Of a stretch of DNA of 64,000 nucleotides, positions 1 through 10,780 are shown piece after piece (position 1 is the stretch's first letter; every line of letters starts with the position of its first letter). The notes under the pieces are model-generated. The model did not search any database. It worked only from the letters and a program-made list of their open reading frames with translations, and had not been told where the DNA came from. Made by a program: the position numbers and the translations under genes. Origin of the DNA: Larix kaempferi (lineage: Eukaryota; Streptophyta; Pinopsida; Pinales; Pinaceae); assembly GCA_027924585.1 (NCBI GenBank), contig BSBM01000361.1:68794001-68858000 (forward strand), written 5' to 3'.

Positions 1-1939
1 CAAAGGATACAAACTCATGGATATCATATCCAAAGAATATTCATCGCCAGAAGTGTCCAATTTGAAGAACTACTTCATTATCTACAACTAGTGGAGGAAG
101 AAACTGCCAATTGCTTCCTCTTCCGAAAGAAGATTTGGCAGATGATACTAAAATTTTATGTGTTGATATTTCTGATATTATATATGATATTAATGAACAT
201 GGAGAATCAGGTTCTGATTCAAATCCAGATGAGCCCCCTCAATTTTCCAAATGGGCAGAAAAGACTCTTCACATCTGTCGGTTCTAACATTGGAAATCTT
301 ACCGATCCAAGAAGAACTCGAGCAAACTTTCAAAGAGAAGGTATGGCTCTTGCATATGCTGATTACATTTCTGTCCAATTTTTTTTTTTGATGGTTGGTT
401 CATATCATAAATCATACTACCATTCCCACCGAGATCTGAGATGGAAACCCACCATGGATGAAGAGTACAATTGTCTTCAGAAAAATGCAACATGGGAGCT
501 AGTTTCACTTCCACCTAAGAGGAAATTGGTCAATGCAAATGGGTGTACCAAACCAAGGGTTTCTGGCTGATGTTTCAACCTACAAATAAAAATCTAGGTT
601 TGTGGCAAAAGGTTTCTCACAAGTCCAAGGTGTGGGAATACACAGGAAATTTTGCACCAATTGTAAAAATGGACTCAATCCGGCTAGTTTTTGTAATTTC
701 CGCATCCAAGCACTGGGAGGTGCACCACATGGATGTGAAGAGTGATTTTATTCACGAGGATATTCAGGAAGAGATCTACATGAATCATCCAAAGGTTACA
801 TATCAGATCCAACACTTGTTTGCAGATTAAGGAAATCTTTGTATGGTTTAAAACAGGCCCCAAGAGCATGGTATGCAAAGATGGATTCCTTTCTTCTGTC
901 GCAAAAAATTCCAAGATGCAAATCAGATCCGAATGTGTATCTACATCAGTATGAAGGTAATTTTCTGATAATTGTAGTTTATGTTGATGATGTATTGATT
1001 ACAGGAATAAGTCTTGCTTCGATCGGCACAATAAAAACCTCTTTACACCAAGCATTTGATATGAGTGATTTAGGCCTGCTTAAGCAGTTTCTTGGTCTGA
1101 AGATCACTCTGAATTTTGATGGGATCATTATTTCCCAATCAAAATATGCATTGGACCTGCTAAATAAGTTCAAAATGGAATAATGTAAAGAGGCACCATT
1201 CCCATTCCTCTCAGGAATCGGTATTGAGGATGGTGATTCTACATCGTTGGTGGATTCTACACTTTACCGACAATTGATTGGAAGTATTTTGTATCTGACA
1301 CACTCTAGGCATGATATTTCTTATTCCATGAGTGTTGTTTCAATGTACATGAAACAACCCCATGAGATTCGCTGGAAGGCAGCCAAAAGGATCTTGCATT
1401 ATGTGCAAGGTACGAGACATTTCGGCATTCACTATGTTGTGGATTCCGATCTTGACTTGGTTGGATTCACTGATTTAGATTGGGCAGGTGATAGCATTGA
1501 TCAGAAGTCCAATTCTGGATATGTTTTCATGATTGGTATAGAGCATATTTTTTGGTCAAGAAAAAATCATTTTCCCATTTCCTTATATTCAGCAGAGGCA
1601 GAGTATCGAGGAGCATCCAATGCTTGCATTTAGGCAGTTTGGTTGCAGGGTATTCTAGGAAAGTTTGATATTGGTAGCACCACTTCTACTCTCATTTTTT
1701 ATGACAATCAGAGTGCTATCAATATCTCAACATATTTGGTTCAGATACAAGGGAACAAGCATATCGAGATCCACATGCACTACATTCGAGAGCTTGTGCA
1801 TGACAGAACCATTGTTCTGCAATATTTCCCTACAGAAGAGCAAATTGTAGACATCTTCACCAAGAGATTCATTGATAAGAAGTTATCTTACATCCGTTCA
1901 TTGTTGGGGGTGAGTTCTACTCTAGTGAGGACAGGTTAG
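1..1939 (+). pseudogene. Ty1/copia pol remnant (integrase tail, RT, RNase H)
   Basis: This is a decayed 3' half of a copia polyprotein, read across several frames. Reverse transcriptase is recognised from HHMDVKSDF (about 724-750), YGLKQAPRAWYAKMDSFL (about 842-895) and the catalytic box VYVDDVLITG (about 978-1007). RNase H shows LYRQLIGSILYLTHSRHDI (about 1262-1320), DLDWAGDS (about 1471-1494), a SAEAEYRG box (about 1588-1611) and a C-terminal IFTKRFIDKK segment (about 1853-1882). In-frame stops (for example at about 828, 1181 and 1631) and frame changes show it is inactive. The 5' LTR, gag, protease and most of integrase lie outside the window or are lost. The family is secure; the lineage within Ty1/copia cannot be assigned by eye. 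Confidence 0.93.
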
Positions 1940-1950
1940 ATCCTTCAATG

Positions 1951-2126
1951 TTCATTTTGAGGGGGGGGGGTTTCTTTCCCACTGGGTTTTTCCCTCTTTC
2001 CTCTCTTAGATTTGTTGGGCATTTTTGGATTATTTCTATACTAGGTGACCTATGGCCTTTGTTGTTGGGGCCATTTTATTATTATTTTTTACTCCTCCAC
2101 ATGAGATTAGATTAAGGGGGGGGGTT
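1951..2126 (+). other. Twin polypurine tracts of the copia element
   Basis: A G10 tract follows the pol remnant at 1961-1970, and a second purine run (AAGGGGGGGGG) lies at 2114-2124, directly before the putative 3' LTR. Polypurine tracts prime plus-strand DNA synthesis in LTR retrotransposons. The spacer of about 145 bp between them is T-rich. The same two-tract layout recurs at 26611-26733. Confidence 0.6.
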
Positions 2127-2700
2127 TGGAGTCATTTTCCAACAACATGTCATTTATTTGGGCTTAACAACCTAATTTACCACTTATCCTAAGTATTTTG
2201 ACTCGGGTATGTGCTTACATCATCAGCAGATCATCAGTTTCAGTGAACTGGGCCTCCTCCTTCATTCAAGGAGTCAATTTGGCCATCAATATCAGTTAAC
2301 TGGGCCTCCTCCATCATTCAGGGAGCCAATTGGGGTTATTTGCATGACGAAAGTGCCCTATTTATTCCAATTGACAACATTTATTATTATGTTCAGCTAA
2401 CTAGTGTCAGAAAGGTGCCCTCCTACTCAGTTTGACCTACTCTGGTGTTATTTCACCTAAAAATCAGATAACAGAAGTCAGAAAGGTGCCCTCCCCTAAT
2501 TTTGGGCATTCAATTGAGTTATGGATTCAGTTAGACTTGGCTAGACAGTTTCAGAGTCTGTTAGAGTTAATTACATGGTCTTTAAGTGGTTAACTGATGT
2601 GCCGAGTGGTGTTAACTAACCAGCAAGCCACTCTCATGCATTCAATTTGAATGACCTCTCTAGGATTCGAATTGTTGGGCTATTATTGCCATTGTTACAC
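2127..2700 (+). repeat. Putative 3' LTR of the copia element
   Basis: The sequence starts with TG directly after the second polypurine tract. It contains imperfect direct repeats of about 60 bp built on GGGCCTCCTCC-TTCATTCA (about 2240-2340) and on AGAAAGGTGCCCTCC (about 2410 and 2480). The right boundary is uncertain: no second LTR is present for comparison, and the end at about 2700 (TTACACA) is a guess. Confidence 0.4.
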
Positions 2701-3030
2701 ATTGTAATTATCTTCTAAGTTAATGATAATGCATGAACTGCTGCAAACATTTTGCACCAGTTTTTTGACACACAGTTTTCCGCATGCATCTCTAGTAGTT
2801 GTTGTTCTTGTTTCATAGATATTATATGCTTGAATTTTACATCTTTGTGATGTTTTTGACACCATTGGATAAAATTTAACTGAGCATGATTCTTCTTGGT
2901 TTCCTAAAGATCTCTCATTAAAAGTGACATTTTCCATTCTTTGAGAATATTTAGTTTTAGAATAACCTTGGAAGTAGTCCCATGAGCTATCATGTTGCCT
3001 TCCATCAAAATTTGTATACTTATAAAGCAC
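2695..3030 (-). other. Open frame of unknown origin, 111 codons
   Basis: This is a 111-codon open frame with a protein-like composition: rich in Ser, Thr, Lys and Cys, with no low-complexity run. A cluster of four cysteines falls in the C-terminal third (CGKLCV and NVCSSSC). I do not recognise the family. It directly follows the putative copia LTR and has no visible partner exon, so a gene fragment or a chance frame are both possible. Confidence 0.2.
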
Positions 3031-5157
3031 CTTTTCCTCAGGAGGTAGTTGTTATGCGACTATAGGTTTCCAAAAGATTTGAAGTATCTCCTCAAAGTTA
3101 TGGTTTTAAAAGTGGTTGTTACCAGTGGCCCGAGCTTAAAGGTAAAAACCAACCATCAAGTTGTTTATTCTAATTATCCAAGCCAAACCAAAATTGTAGG
3201 CACGTGTAATCCAGCTCTATGGTAGGCATTTTCAGTGGAAGATGCTAAATTCCTCTTGTTTTCATGTCATCAAGAAGAAAAGGAAAAGGTGAACAGGTTC
3301 CTAATCAAGGGTTTATTCGGAGTATGTCAATTCAACTGTAGAACCAAGATTATAATAACATTAATAATGTCCTGTTAAATTCTTTAGTATAAAATGACAG
3401 AAGTTGAATTATCCCTCGTTTACCAAAGGCGATAGTGTCATAGTTGGGGACTGTTGTTAATGATAATCTTTTTTCCTTACAAGTTGCTACAACATATCAT
3501 TGGATGTTTCCTTCAAAATATCTCTAGATATAGCTTCTCAACGAAATTTTCCTAGAAGCAATATCTAATGTTTGTTCCAAGATGAAACATTAGTACCAGT
3601 AAAAAAAGGTAGTGTGACAAAGGTAGCTTTCCAAAACATGAATTTATAATGAAACGATAGGAGAATCATATATGTTGATAACCTAATTCATCAAGTTAAA
3701 GAAACCACAATTGTGTGTACATACATTGTCATCAAAAATCTATAAGTAGCTATTAAATCTCTTGATTAATCATTGATGAGGGGGGGGGGGGGGGGGGTAA
3801 TTAAAACATTGAGCATTGGTTAATTGAAAGCTTTATATCTGCTTGTTGACAATCATTGTATTAATTAATTTCTAGATTGGGGTTATTTATATATATGTCT
3901 CTACCATGAAGTAAAATATACTTATACATAATACCTTGATTAAGAGAGGTCAAGCTCTATGGTAAATTAGTTATGCCTTATCATGATAAAACTAAATTAA
4001 CCTATATTCCTAGACCAAGATTCATATTTTTTATACAACAAATTCGCATGATATGTTTTACTAGGCTATTGAATAGATTATCTATATGTTTGGTTCCATA
4101 CATTACCTACTGATATGTTATACGTGGGATGATATGCAATAAACTATTTGTGAAAATGTTATAAAGATGATGGATCATAATGATGTCCTTTAGTGAGAAT
4201 TTAGTTTATGCCTTGACGATGCCATGCTACTTTATACTTGTGTAAGGTTATTGTAGAAATGAGGATGATAGGATTTTATTGGTACTTGATAATTACATGC
4301 TCTCATATCATTTTTCATGTTCCATTTTTCATCATGAACATGTTGGTTTATGATCTAATTATGCGTTGACCGCATGGGTGATTTGTGTAGGTTCCATTTC
4401 CTTAGCAGTGATGATCTAATTAATGGAATAATGGGATTGCATGTGGAATTATTTCCTATTGATATCATGATATGATTTGATGGCATGATTATTTAGTGTT
4501 TGAAAATGTTATGTTCCACTAATACATGTGGTGATGGTGTGTGGTCTTGTAGCTTAATGCTTCATGGTATGAGTTGATGGCATACAGTATTACATGATGA
4601 TTTTGTTCCATGATAGTGATGATGTGAATGAGAACATGTGGTAATTGATGAAATGGTGACTGTTAAAATATGTGAATATGACTTATAGATTCTTGATATT
4701 GCAAGATATTAATGATGTGTGGTATTCCATGATGTTGTTTATGCTACACAATATTTTATGGAGTTCTATTACTTCATGCTAGTATTTCATGGTGATTATG
4801 ATGTTCTATTTTCTCATGATGGTAATTCATGAGGATTACATATGGATTAACTTATTATGCTTTATTATTTCATGATAGTGTTTCTTGGTATATGATAGTT
4901 TTGGTTCCACTCATTTCACGATAGTATTTCATGGCAAGTGATTGTTGGTTAGAGTACTTTTATGATTCCATGATGTTATTTTATGAGATACTCAGCTTAT
5001 GAAGCTTTAAGTTGGCACTAAATATGAGACTTATTGTTATACAAGCATATTATCTTGATAATTTGATTACTACTAATAAACATCTATATGTAGTGAGTGG
5101 AAGTTGTTCCACGAATTCCACTAAGGGGCCTAAAGGGCTAAATCATTCTAGGATATT
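3031..5157. other. AT-rich region without recognisable genes
   Basis: No coding signal was seen. An 18-G homopolymer lies at 3780-3797. From about 4200 to 5000 the sequence is dominated by a degenerate ATG-rich motif (variants of TTCATGATAGTATTTCATG), which looks like an eroded short tandem or noncoding retrotransposon segment. Confidence 0.5.
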
Positions 5158-5379
5158 GTGGGATCCCATAACCATGGGGGAGAATGGATAGAAGTGACAC
5201 CTTATGGGTTGAGGGATGACCCATCAAATAACCCTATTCCAATGTTCCTTTCCTTTATACAATTACTGAAAGTCCACAACTTGAGGTATTTCACCAGGAG
5301 GGAGGTATATGGAGAAGGAATTTTCATGCCTCGGTTTGATTTCCTGGTTAGAGTTATGGAGGCCTTACGAGATTCCTAG
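5158..5379 (+). other. Short open frame, 73 codons, unknown
   Basis: The frame begins ATGGGATCCCATAACC and encodes a mixed-composition peptide (GGEWIEVTPYGLRDDP at its start). No family is recognised. It lies about 600 bp upstream of a long G tract and a possible LTR start (5979-5996), so it may be a residue of the internal region of a decayed retrotransposon. Confidence 0.2.
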
Positions 5380-5978
5380 TGTGTGCGGCTTAGCTCACTT
5401 GACCATATTCTTGGTACTCTCTAGATGAGCCCTTTGGTCCATAGACCTATCTAAGTTTGATAGGTCTTAATCCTTAGACTAATGGCAGAAGCTTAGGATG
5501 GAGAGAGAGTTATATGCGCACCTCCTCAGAGCTATAATGATAATTTTGATGCATATTGTGATCACACCATGATGGGTGACCCTTATACTAGTTGTAGTAG
5601 AGAACCTATTCCATGGTGAGTAGGACCATCCAGAGTATTGGGGATGTTCAAAGGTTGATCATATGGTATGATTTTGGGCGAGGGTGTGTAAAGGAGGAAG
5701 AAAAACTAGACGTTGATGTGATTTTTATATTATGCGTGGAATTATGCATGATTGTAGGATAGACTTGATTCATATGTTCTTATTTGATTTCATACTAGAC
5801 ACCTCATCGGATTAATAAAGAGCATGTAGTAATTAGGGAATTTATTGATATTAGTCTAGGTGCATAGTTATTCACCTCCACAATAGTATTAGCTATCTAG
5901 GTACATATTATATGTTAATTAAGCATGTAAAGTATCTTGCATTTATGTGAGTTGTAACTTCAACTCAAAGTTCCTTGA
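5380..5978. other. Noncoding interval, nothing recognised
   Basis: The interval is AT-rich. No domain, RNA gene or clear repeat boundary was seen. Confidence 0.4.
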
Positions 5979-6849
5979 GGGGGGGGGGGGGTCTATGTAA
6001 CACTGCAGCTGGAGATAAAATATCAACCATAGTCCTTAGACCTAATATTAAGTATTATTAAATTATATTAAAAATAAAAGGAAAATAAACAAAAAATGGG
6101 GAAATACTAATTAACCAATAAGTATATTAATTAAGAAGAAGATAGGTTTAATTTATGATGAAATTAGATTAACTGCATGGATGACAAGTGGTGTCATCCA
6201 TGAAAAAATAAGAAAATGTATTTTAATTAGAAATTAAAACCATATAAGGTAGAGGGCCATTTCGTAATGGGTTCCTCTTTGGGGGAGGGTTTGATGTTTG
6301 GTTTAGACTGCTTGTCAAGTATGTTGTTCATAAGGTCACTTGGTGTTTGGTGGTGAGAGTGAGGAGAAGGAATTTTATTATTTGCTAGAATTGGTTTATT
6401 TGTTGGGGGATCAAGGGCCTTTCATTCTTTGAATATAGGGATTATTTTGGGTGGATATTCCACCCCCCCCCCCAAATCTTGTTGCAAGTGTTGGAGATGA
6501 ACATGGATTCAGCATGGGGAAGTTTCCTACTTATAGGTATATATGTTAATCTTAAAGTGGTTTAGGTATGTCTTCTTCCTCATCTTTTGAATGATTAAAT
6601 TCTTTCTTTTCATTAATGAAGAAAATTCAGAAAAGTAACCTATGCCTAGCTTGTAGTAATTATTTACTATAAATCTTGTTTTTAAATGTATAATGTTGAT
6701 AGTAAAAGTTTGGATCTTGGTTAGTTGGTTCTAGGTTGGATATTATAGGTATGCATGAACCTATGGACCCATTGGATATATAGGATGTTTTTCATTATCC
6801 ACCCTTTTTAAAAGTATACCACATGCTCTTGTGGATCTTCGGTACCTAT
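5979..6849 (+). repeat. Possible polypurine tract and decayed LTR
   Basis: Thirteen Gs at 5979-5991 are followed within five bases by TGTAACACTGCAG, a start typical of Ty3/gypsy LTRs (TGTAACAC). The rest of the interval is AT-rich and holds a C tract at about 6462-6472, which could be a minus-strand polypurine tract. No partner LTR was found, so element type and end are unresolved. Confidence 0.3.
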
Positions 6850-9330
6850 AAACATGTTCATCATCTCTAGATCCATAGTAGGTTGGAACCTCACTTTGAT
6901 GCATTCCTCAACTTGTTCCCATATGCATAGGTTCTCTTTATGTGTCTCCCACCATTGTGTAGGTGTCCCCTTGACTATTGTATCCATTGCTTTGACTCTC
7001 TGGGCCTACGCTACTCATTCTTCCATCTGTTTCATAAAGGTATCCACCCTTTCTATTCCATTGAACATTGGTGGATCATGCAGGTCCACTTGATCCAATG
7101 CTCTAACTTGGTGATTAGGAACATCTCCAAGTGGACACTTCGTATATCCAATTCTGCCATCGGTCCAGTGCGTCTTAGGAATATATATCAAAGGAATAGA
7201 TCTAGTGCCAACTTATTTATCCATCTATAGTGGGGTTCACGTAGTCTTCCCTTCGTCCTATCACATTATAGATATTCTCAATCTCAATGCTACTCGTGTC
7301 ATCCTTGACAAGCTATGTGTAGAACTCTCCCTCTGTAGCATCATGTGGGGCCACCACCCACAGCTCCTCTATTTCAAATGCCATGCATCAGTACTTTATA
7401 TTTAGTATCAAATTATTTTCAAATTCCTAGTCTATCCTCCACAACAAGAGCTAGGGGTATGTATCCCCAAGTATCTCTATAACTTCAAAGTTCACTACTA
7501 CCTTTACCCCATCAATATTCACCTCTACATTTTCTATCCTATTGATGGGATAGAGTTTATAATGGTTTTTCAATCTCAGTTGCATAGGGGACCACACCAT
7601 CTTTGGTTTCCCTATCATCTCCCATGACTTCTTGGGAAACATGTTGATGTTTGACCCCAAGTTGAGCATCATGTCTTCATTTCGTACCCTCCCAACTCAA
7701 GCATCATCTTGAACTCTTTTCCTATTTGCCTTTTCTTACTCACCCATCACATGTTCCTCTTAGGTAGTGGTGCCAAAATGGGCTCTTCCATATCTCTTAG
7801 AATAACTAGCTTCGTTAATTTAGCATGGTCAATTTACTTATAGTTTGAGGAACATTCAATACTTTTAGATAACACTACAAAAATCTACTTACCTGGTCCT
7901 CAGAGTCATGATTATGCACTCTTTTTAATTGTTCTTCTTCCTATCATGTAATTATCCGTTTCTCTTTGTTGTGAAGGTTGTCTGGCATGTCCTCTTCCCA
8001 TAGTCTCTTTGGGAGATCCACCTCTTCGCACAGTCTACGTAGCTTGTCCTCCCTACAGAGTTGCTCATAGTGAATCTCCTCTTCCCACTAGGATGCTTCT
8101 TCAATGACTTTCATTGCATCGCATAGGAACTATCTATGGTGCACAGCATAAAATTTTGATAGAGCATGTGTATCCTTCTTTATCTTCGGCTTGACTGGTT
8201 TCTCTATGACGGATGCTCCAAATATGTCTTCTCCAGTCTTGGTTCCCCCATGGGGTTACTATGTTAACTTGGGAAAGGCCCAATTTGTCAAAATATTCTC
8301 AGAGTTTGGATGTCACCATATTGCAACAGCCCTTCTTCTCTTCCCACTTCTCTACTAAATCGAGGCATTCTTCTATCAGGTGCTCTATGTTGTGACAGTA
8401 CCTATAGAGGGCATATGACTTGGTACAAATCCATGCCAATTGGTATGGATCCACATAGATGAAGCAGATGGCTTTCCTACCTCCACCTCCATATCCTCTT
8501 CCTCGTTTTCAATATACTCTATGTGCAGGTCCTTGATTCCCTCCTTAGTCAAGTCCTTTGTTTTATTTCGCCCCTATGACTTGCAATGCATCTGCAATAT
8601 GGTCCTCCATTAGTTGCAGTGTGCAGTATTTGTTGACATCATTCCCCACTTACTTATAGAAATCATAGAACGAGGCATGCAAATAATTTTGATACTTATG
8701 CAGGGTTAGGAATTTTGGGGGGCAAGTGTCCCCATGTCTTGAAAATCTTGCACAAATCCACTTGGTCCCTACTAGGAATTGGCTATGCGCACAGGTCTCT
8801 ATGTATTAATTCAAGGTAGGACACTCATTCTTATGGTGACCCTCCATCTTGTAGAAGCTACACAACACATTCTATCATACCACATTCTCTCATACCTCCT
8901 TTCCTATGGATAATTGTTGTAACTGCAAGGTCAACATAGCAAGCTACGATTGGACCTATTCCATCCTGGCTATAGAATATCCTTCTAGAGTGGTTTCTAG
9001 ACACATAGAAATATCCAAGACCTATGAATGGGTTTCCACCTTCTTTTGGGTAATGGGGACTCTAATATCTCACAACATGCCTGCTATAAACCACTCCTCA
9101 TGTTGCACATCGTGAATATGGAATATTAAGCGATCCAAGAGGATCCTAAACCATTGTTCATAGTCCAAAATGCAATCACCAATTATTTGTTTGATTTATT
9201 TTATCTCAATGATGCACTGATATTTTGATTTGGGCTTCTGAAACTCCTTCAGAAGATCCCTTTTGATTGTCACAAGCAGCCTTGTTTATTTAGGGGCTAG
9301 CATTATCTTGTATTTCATATACCAGGTTAG
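6850..9330 (-). pseudogene. Decayed Ty3/gypsy gag/protease region, part 1
   Basis: Read on the minus strand from high to low coordinate, the segment shows three signatures. A CCHC-like zinc knuckle (GHHKNECPTL) lies at about 8830-8880. A retropepsin-like domain lies at 7451-7672. A linker (ENIYNVIGRREDYVNPTIDG, about 7215-7270) is followed by a gag-like block at about 6850-7110 containing FNGIERVDTFMKQMEE, VKGTPTQWWETHKENL and VRFQPTM. Many stops interrupt it. Its upstream continuation lies beyond the chromovirus, at 15507-16900. In the order seen here the protease-like domain precedes the gag-like block, which is unusual. Family assignment rests on remembered sequence character, not on an alignment. 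Confidence 0.65.
7451..7672 (-). pseudogene. Retropepsin-like domain with lost catalytic Asp
   Basis: This frame of about 73 codons contains MMLNLGSNINMFPKKSWEM, MIGKPKMVWSPMQLRL and VNIDGVKVVVNFEVIEI. This is the retropepsin-like pattern of plant Ty3/gypsy polyproteins. Such domains normally have an Asp where this copy has Asn (LNLGS), so the catalytic residue appears lost. It is part of the minus-strand gypsy remnant around it. Confidence 0.65.
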
Positions 9331-9335
9331 GGACC

Positions 9336-9710
9336 TATTAGGAACCCATGTATTTACTTTGTTAGTATATTTTTGTTGGACGCATATGCTTTGTAAGTCG
9401 TCCCGTAGTATTTGTTGATCAATAGTTTGTGTTATTGTTGTTGGTGCATATGCTTTGTAAGTCACCCATAGTATTGTTGATCCATAGTTTGTAGTGACCC
9501 ATGGTTTTTACCCATAGTATTGACACCTAGAATTAGTATATAAGTGTCTGTTGAGACCTATGAAGGCACCGTGAAGTTATTTGTATTGATCTTGCTCATA
9601 GGAGGTTTCCCCCTCAAAGTGGCCTGTGATCAATATAAAAGTGATTCTGAGTTCTGTCATTTCTGCTATTTTGCATATTCTTATTATTTAATTGTGGTAG
9701 GTGCTTCACA
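9336..9710 (+). repeat. 5' LTR of the chromovirus
   Basis: The LTR runs from TATTAGGAACCC (the terminal TG has become TA) to GCTTCACA. It matches the 3' LTR at 15127-15501 over its full 375 bp. A TATA-like TATATAA at 9537-9543 is the probable core promoter. Confidence 0.93.
9537..9543 (+). promoter_or_regulatory. TATA-like box in the chromovirus 5' LTR
   Basis: TATATAA lies about 175 bp before the LTR end. The same motif is kept in the 3' LTR at 15328-15334. The position suits the U3/R boundary of an LTR promoter. Confidence 0.5.
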
Positions 9711-9712
9711 TC

Positions 9713-9724
9713 TGGTATCAGAGC
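9713..9724 (+). other. Primer binding site, initiator Met-tRNA type
   Basis: TGGTATCAGAGC lies two bases after the 5' LTR. It is the standard plant LTR-retrotransposon PBS, complementary to the 3' end of initiator Met-tRNA. Confidence 0.9.
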
Positions 9725-10780
9725 AGTTTCTTGGGCTCACTGGGTGAAATTTTTGCCAAATTTTTTTCGCATTTGTTGCAGGTTCGGATTTGGGAATAAT
9801 CCCTATCCGCTTAACTGTGGGAAGTACTTGGGCATAAGCCCTAAAACTCATTGTGAGGAGTACCACAGGAACCCCGAAGTAGATGGCCCATTGAGAGGAC
9901 CTGCCAGTGAAAAGGGCAACGACCCCTACCTGATTGACTAGTTCCCACCCGTGAGGTAAACCAAGAGTTGTCGTTTGTGGCAAAGCGGTTATCAGTTTTA
10001 CCTGAGCCACGGAGTGAGGGGTACTGCCCCAATACGCAAGCCGTCAGACAGCATTTGTGGCCGAGTGAAACCCCTGAACTGTTAGGAAGCCGCACATCCC
10101 TGGGGTCCATATCTATTTTCAGCTGAACTGTTGTCGATCACTGCTGCACTGTTTCAGATCCAGCCATTTAGATCCATTCTGAAAGCCGTTACAGATCCAA
10201 CCGTTTTCAATCCATTCGGCACCATTTCATATCCCTCTATTTTCGCTCACTTCTGGGCCGTTGCAGATTTATCTGTTTTAGATCCCTTCCAAGCCGTAGC
10301 CGCTCCAGTCTAAAAAAAAAAAAGAGTATAAAATTCAGTTTTTCCTCCATATCTCCCTTGTTTTCACTCTATTTCCCTTGAATTTTTCGGGGAACCCCTG
10401 TCATCCCATTCTGCATATTTCATACCTGAGGACCCTATCCCCAATTCCCCTTCCCAAAGCTCGAAATCCCACATTTGTCTATTTTTAGGGTTTGCCATAA
10501 CTTCCTCAGATTTCACCCAATCACCTTCAAATTTTACCACAGAGTTCCTTTCTAAATTCTGCTTCTTTGTCCCCCTCTGCCAAACTTTCCCATTCTTTCA
10601 CCCCGCTTCTGAAATCCTCATTTTTTGCTTCCCTGTCTATTCGACAGTGTCCAAAACCTAGTCAAACTCCAATTACCCTTCAGATTTTTTCCCAAGTCCA
10701 AATTTTCCTTTACTGAAGCAGTTTCTGTTTTTGTTTTCCTACCCAGTCAACCAAAAAAAAAAAATGAACTCCTGGTTATT
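9725..10780 (+). other. Untranslated leader of the chromovirus
   Basis: About 1 kb separates the PBS from gag. No domain is recognised. It includes CCATT- and GATCC-rich degenerate repeats at about 10140-10310 and an A-run at 10311-10323. Confidence 0.6.

Noticed and set aside
9684-10110. Minus-strand frames over the chromovirus PBS region
   Set aside because: They are antisense to the LTR/PBS and leader of an assigned element and show no domain.
10131-10313. Short open frame in the chromovirus leader
   Set aside because: It consists of degenerate short repeats between PBS and gag. There is no homology to any retrotransposon protein.
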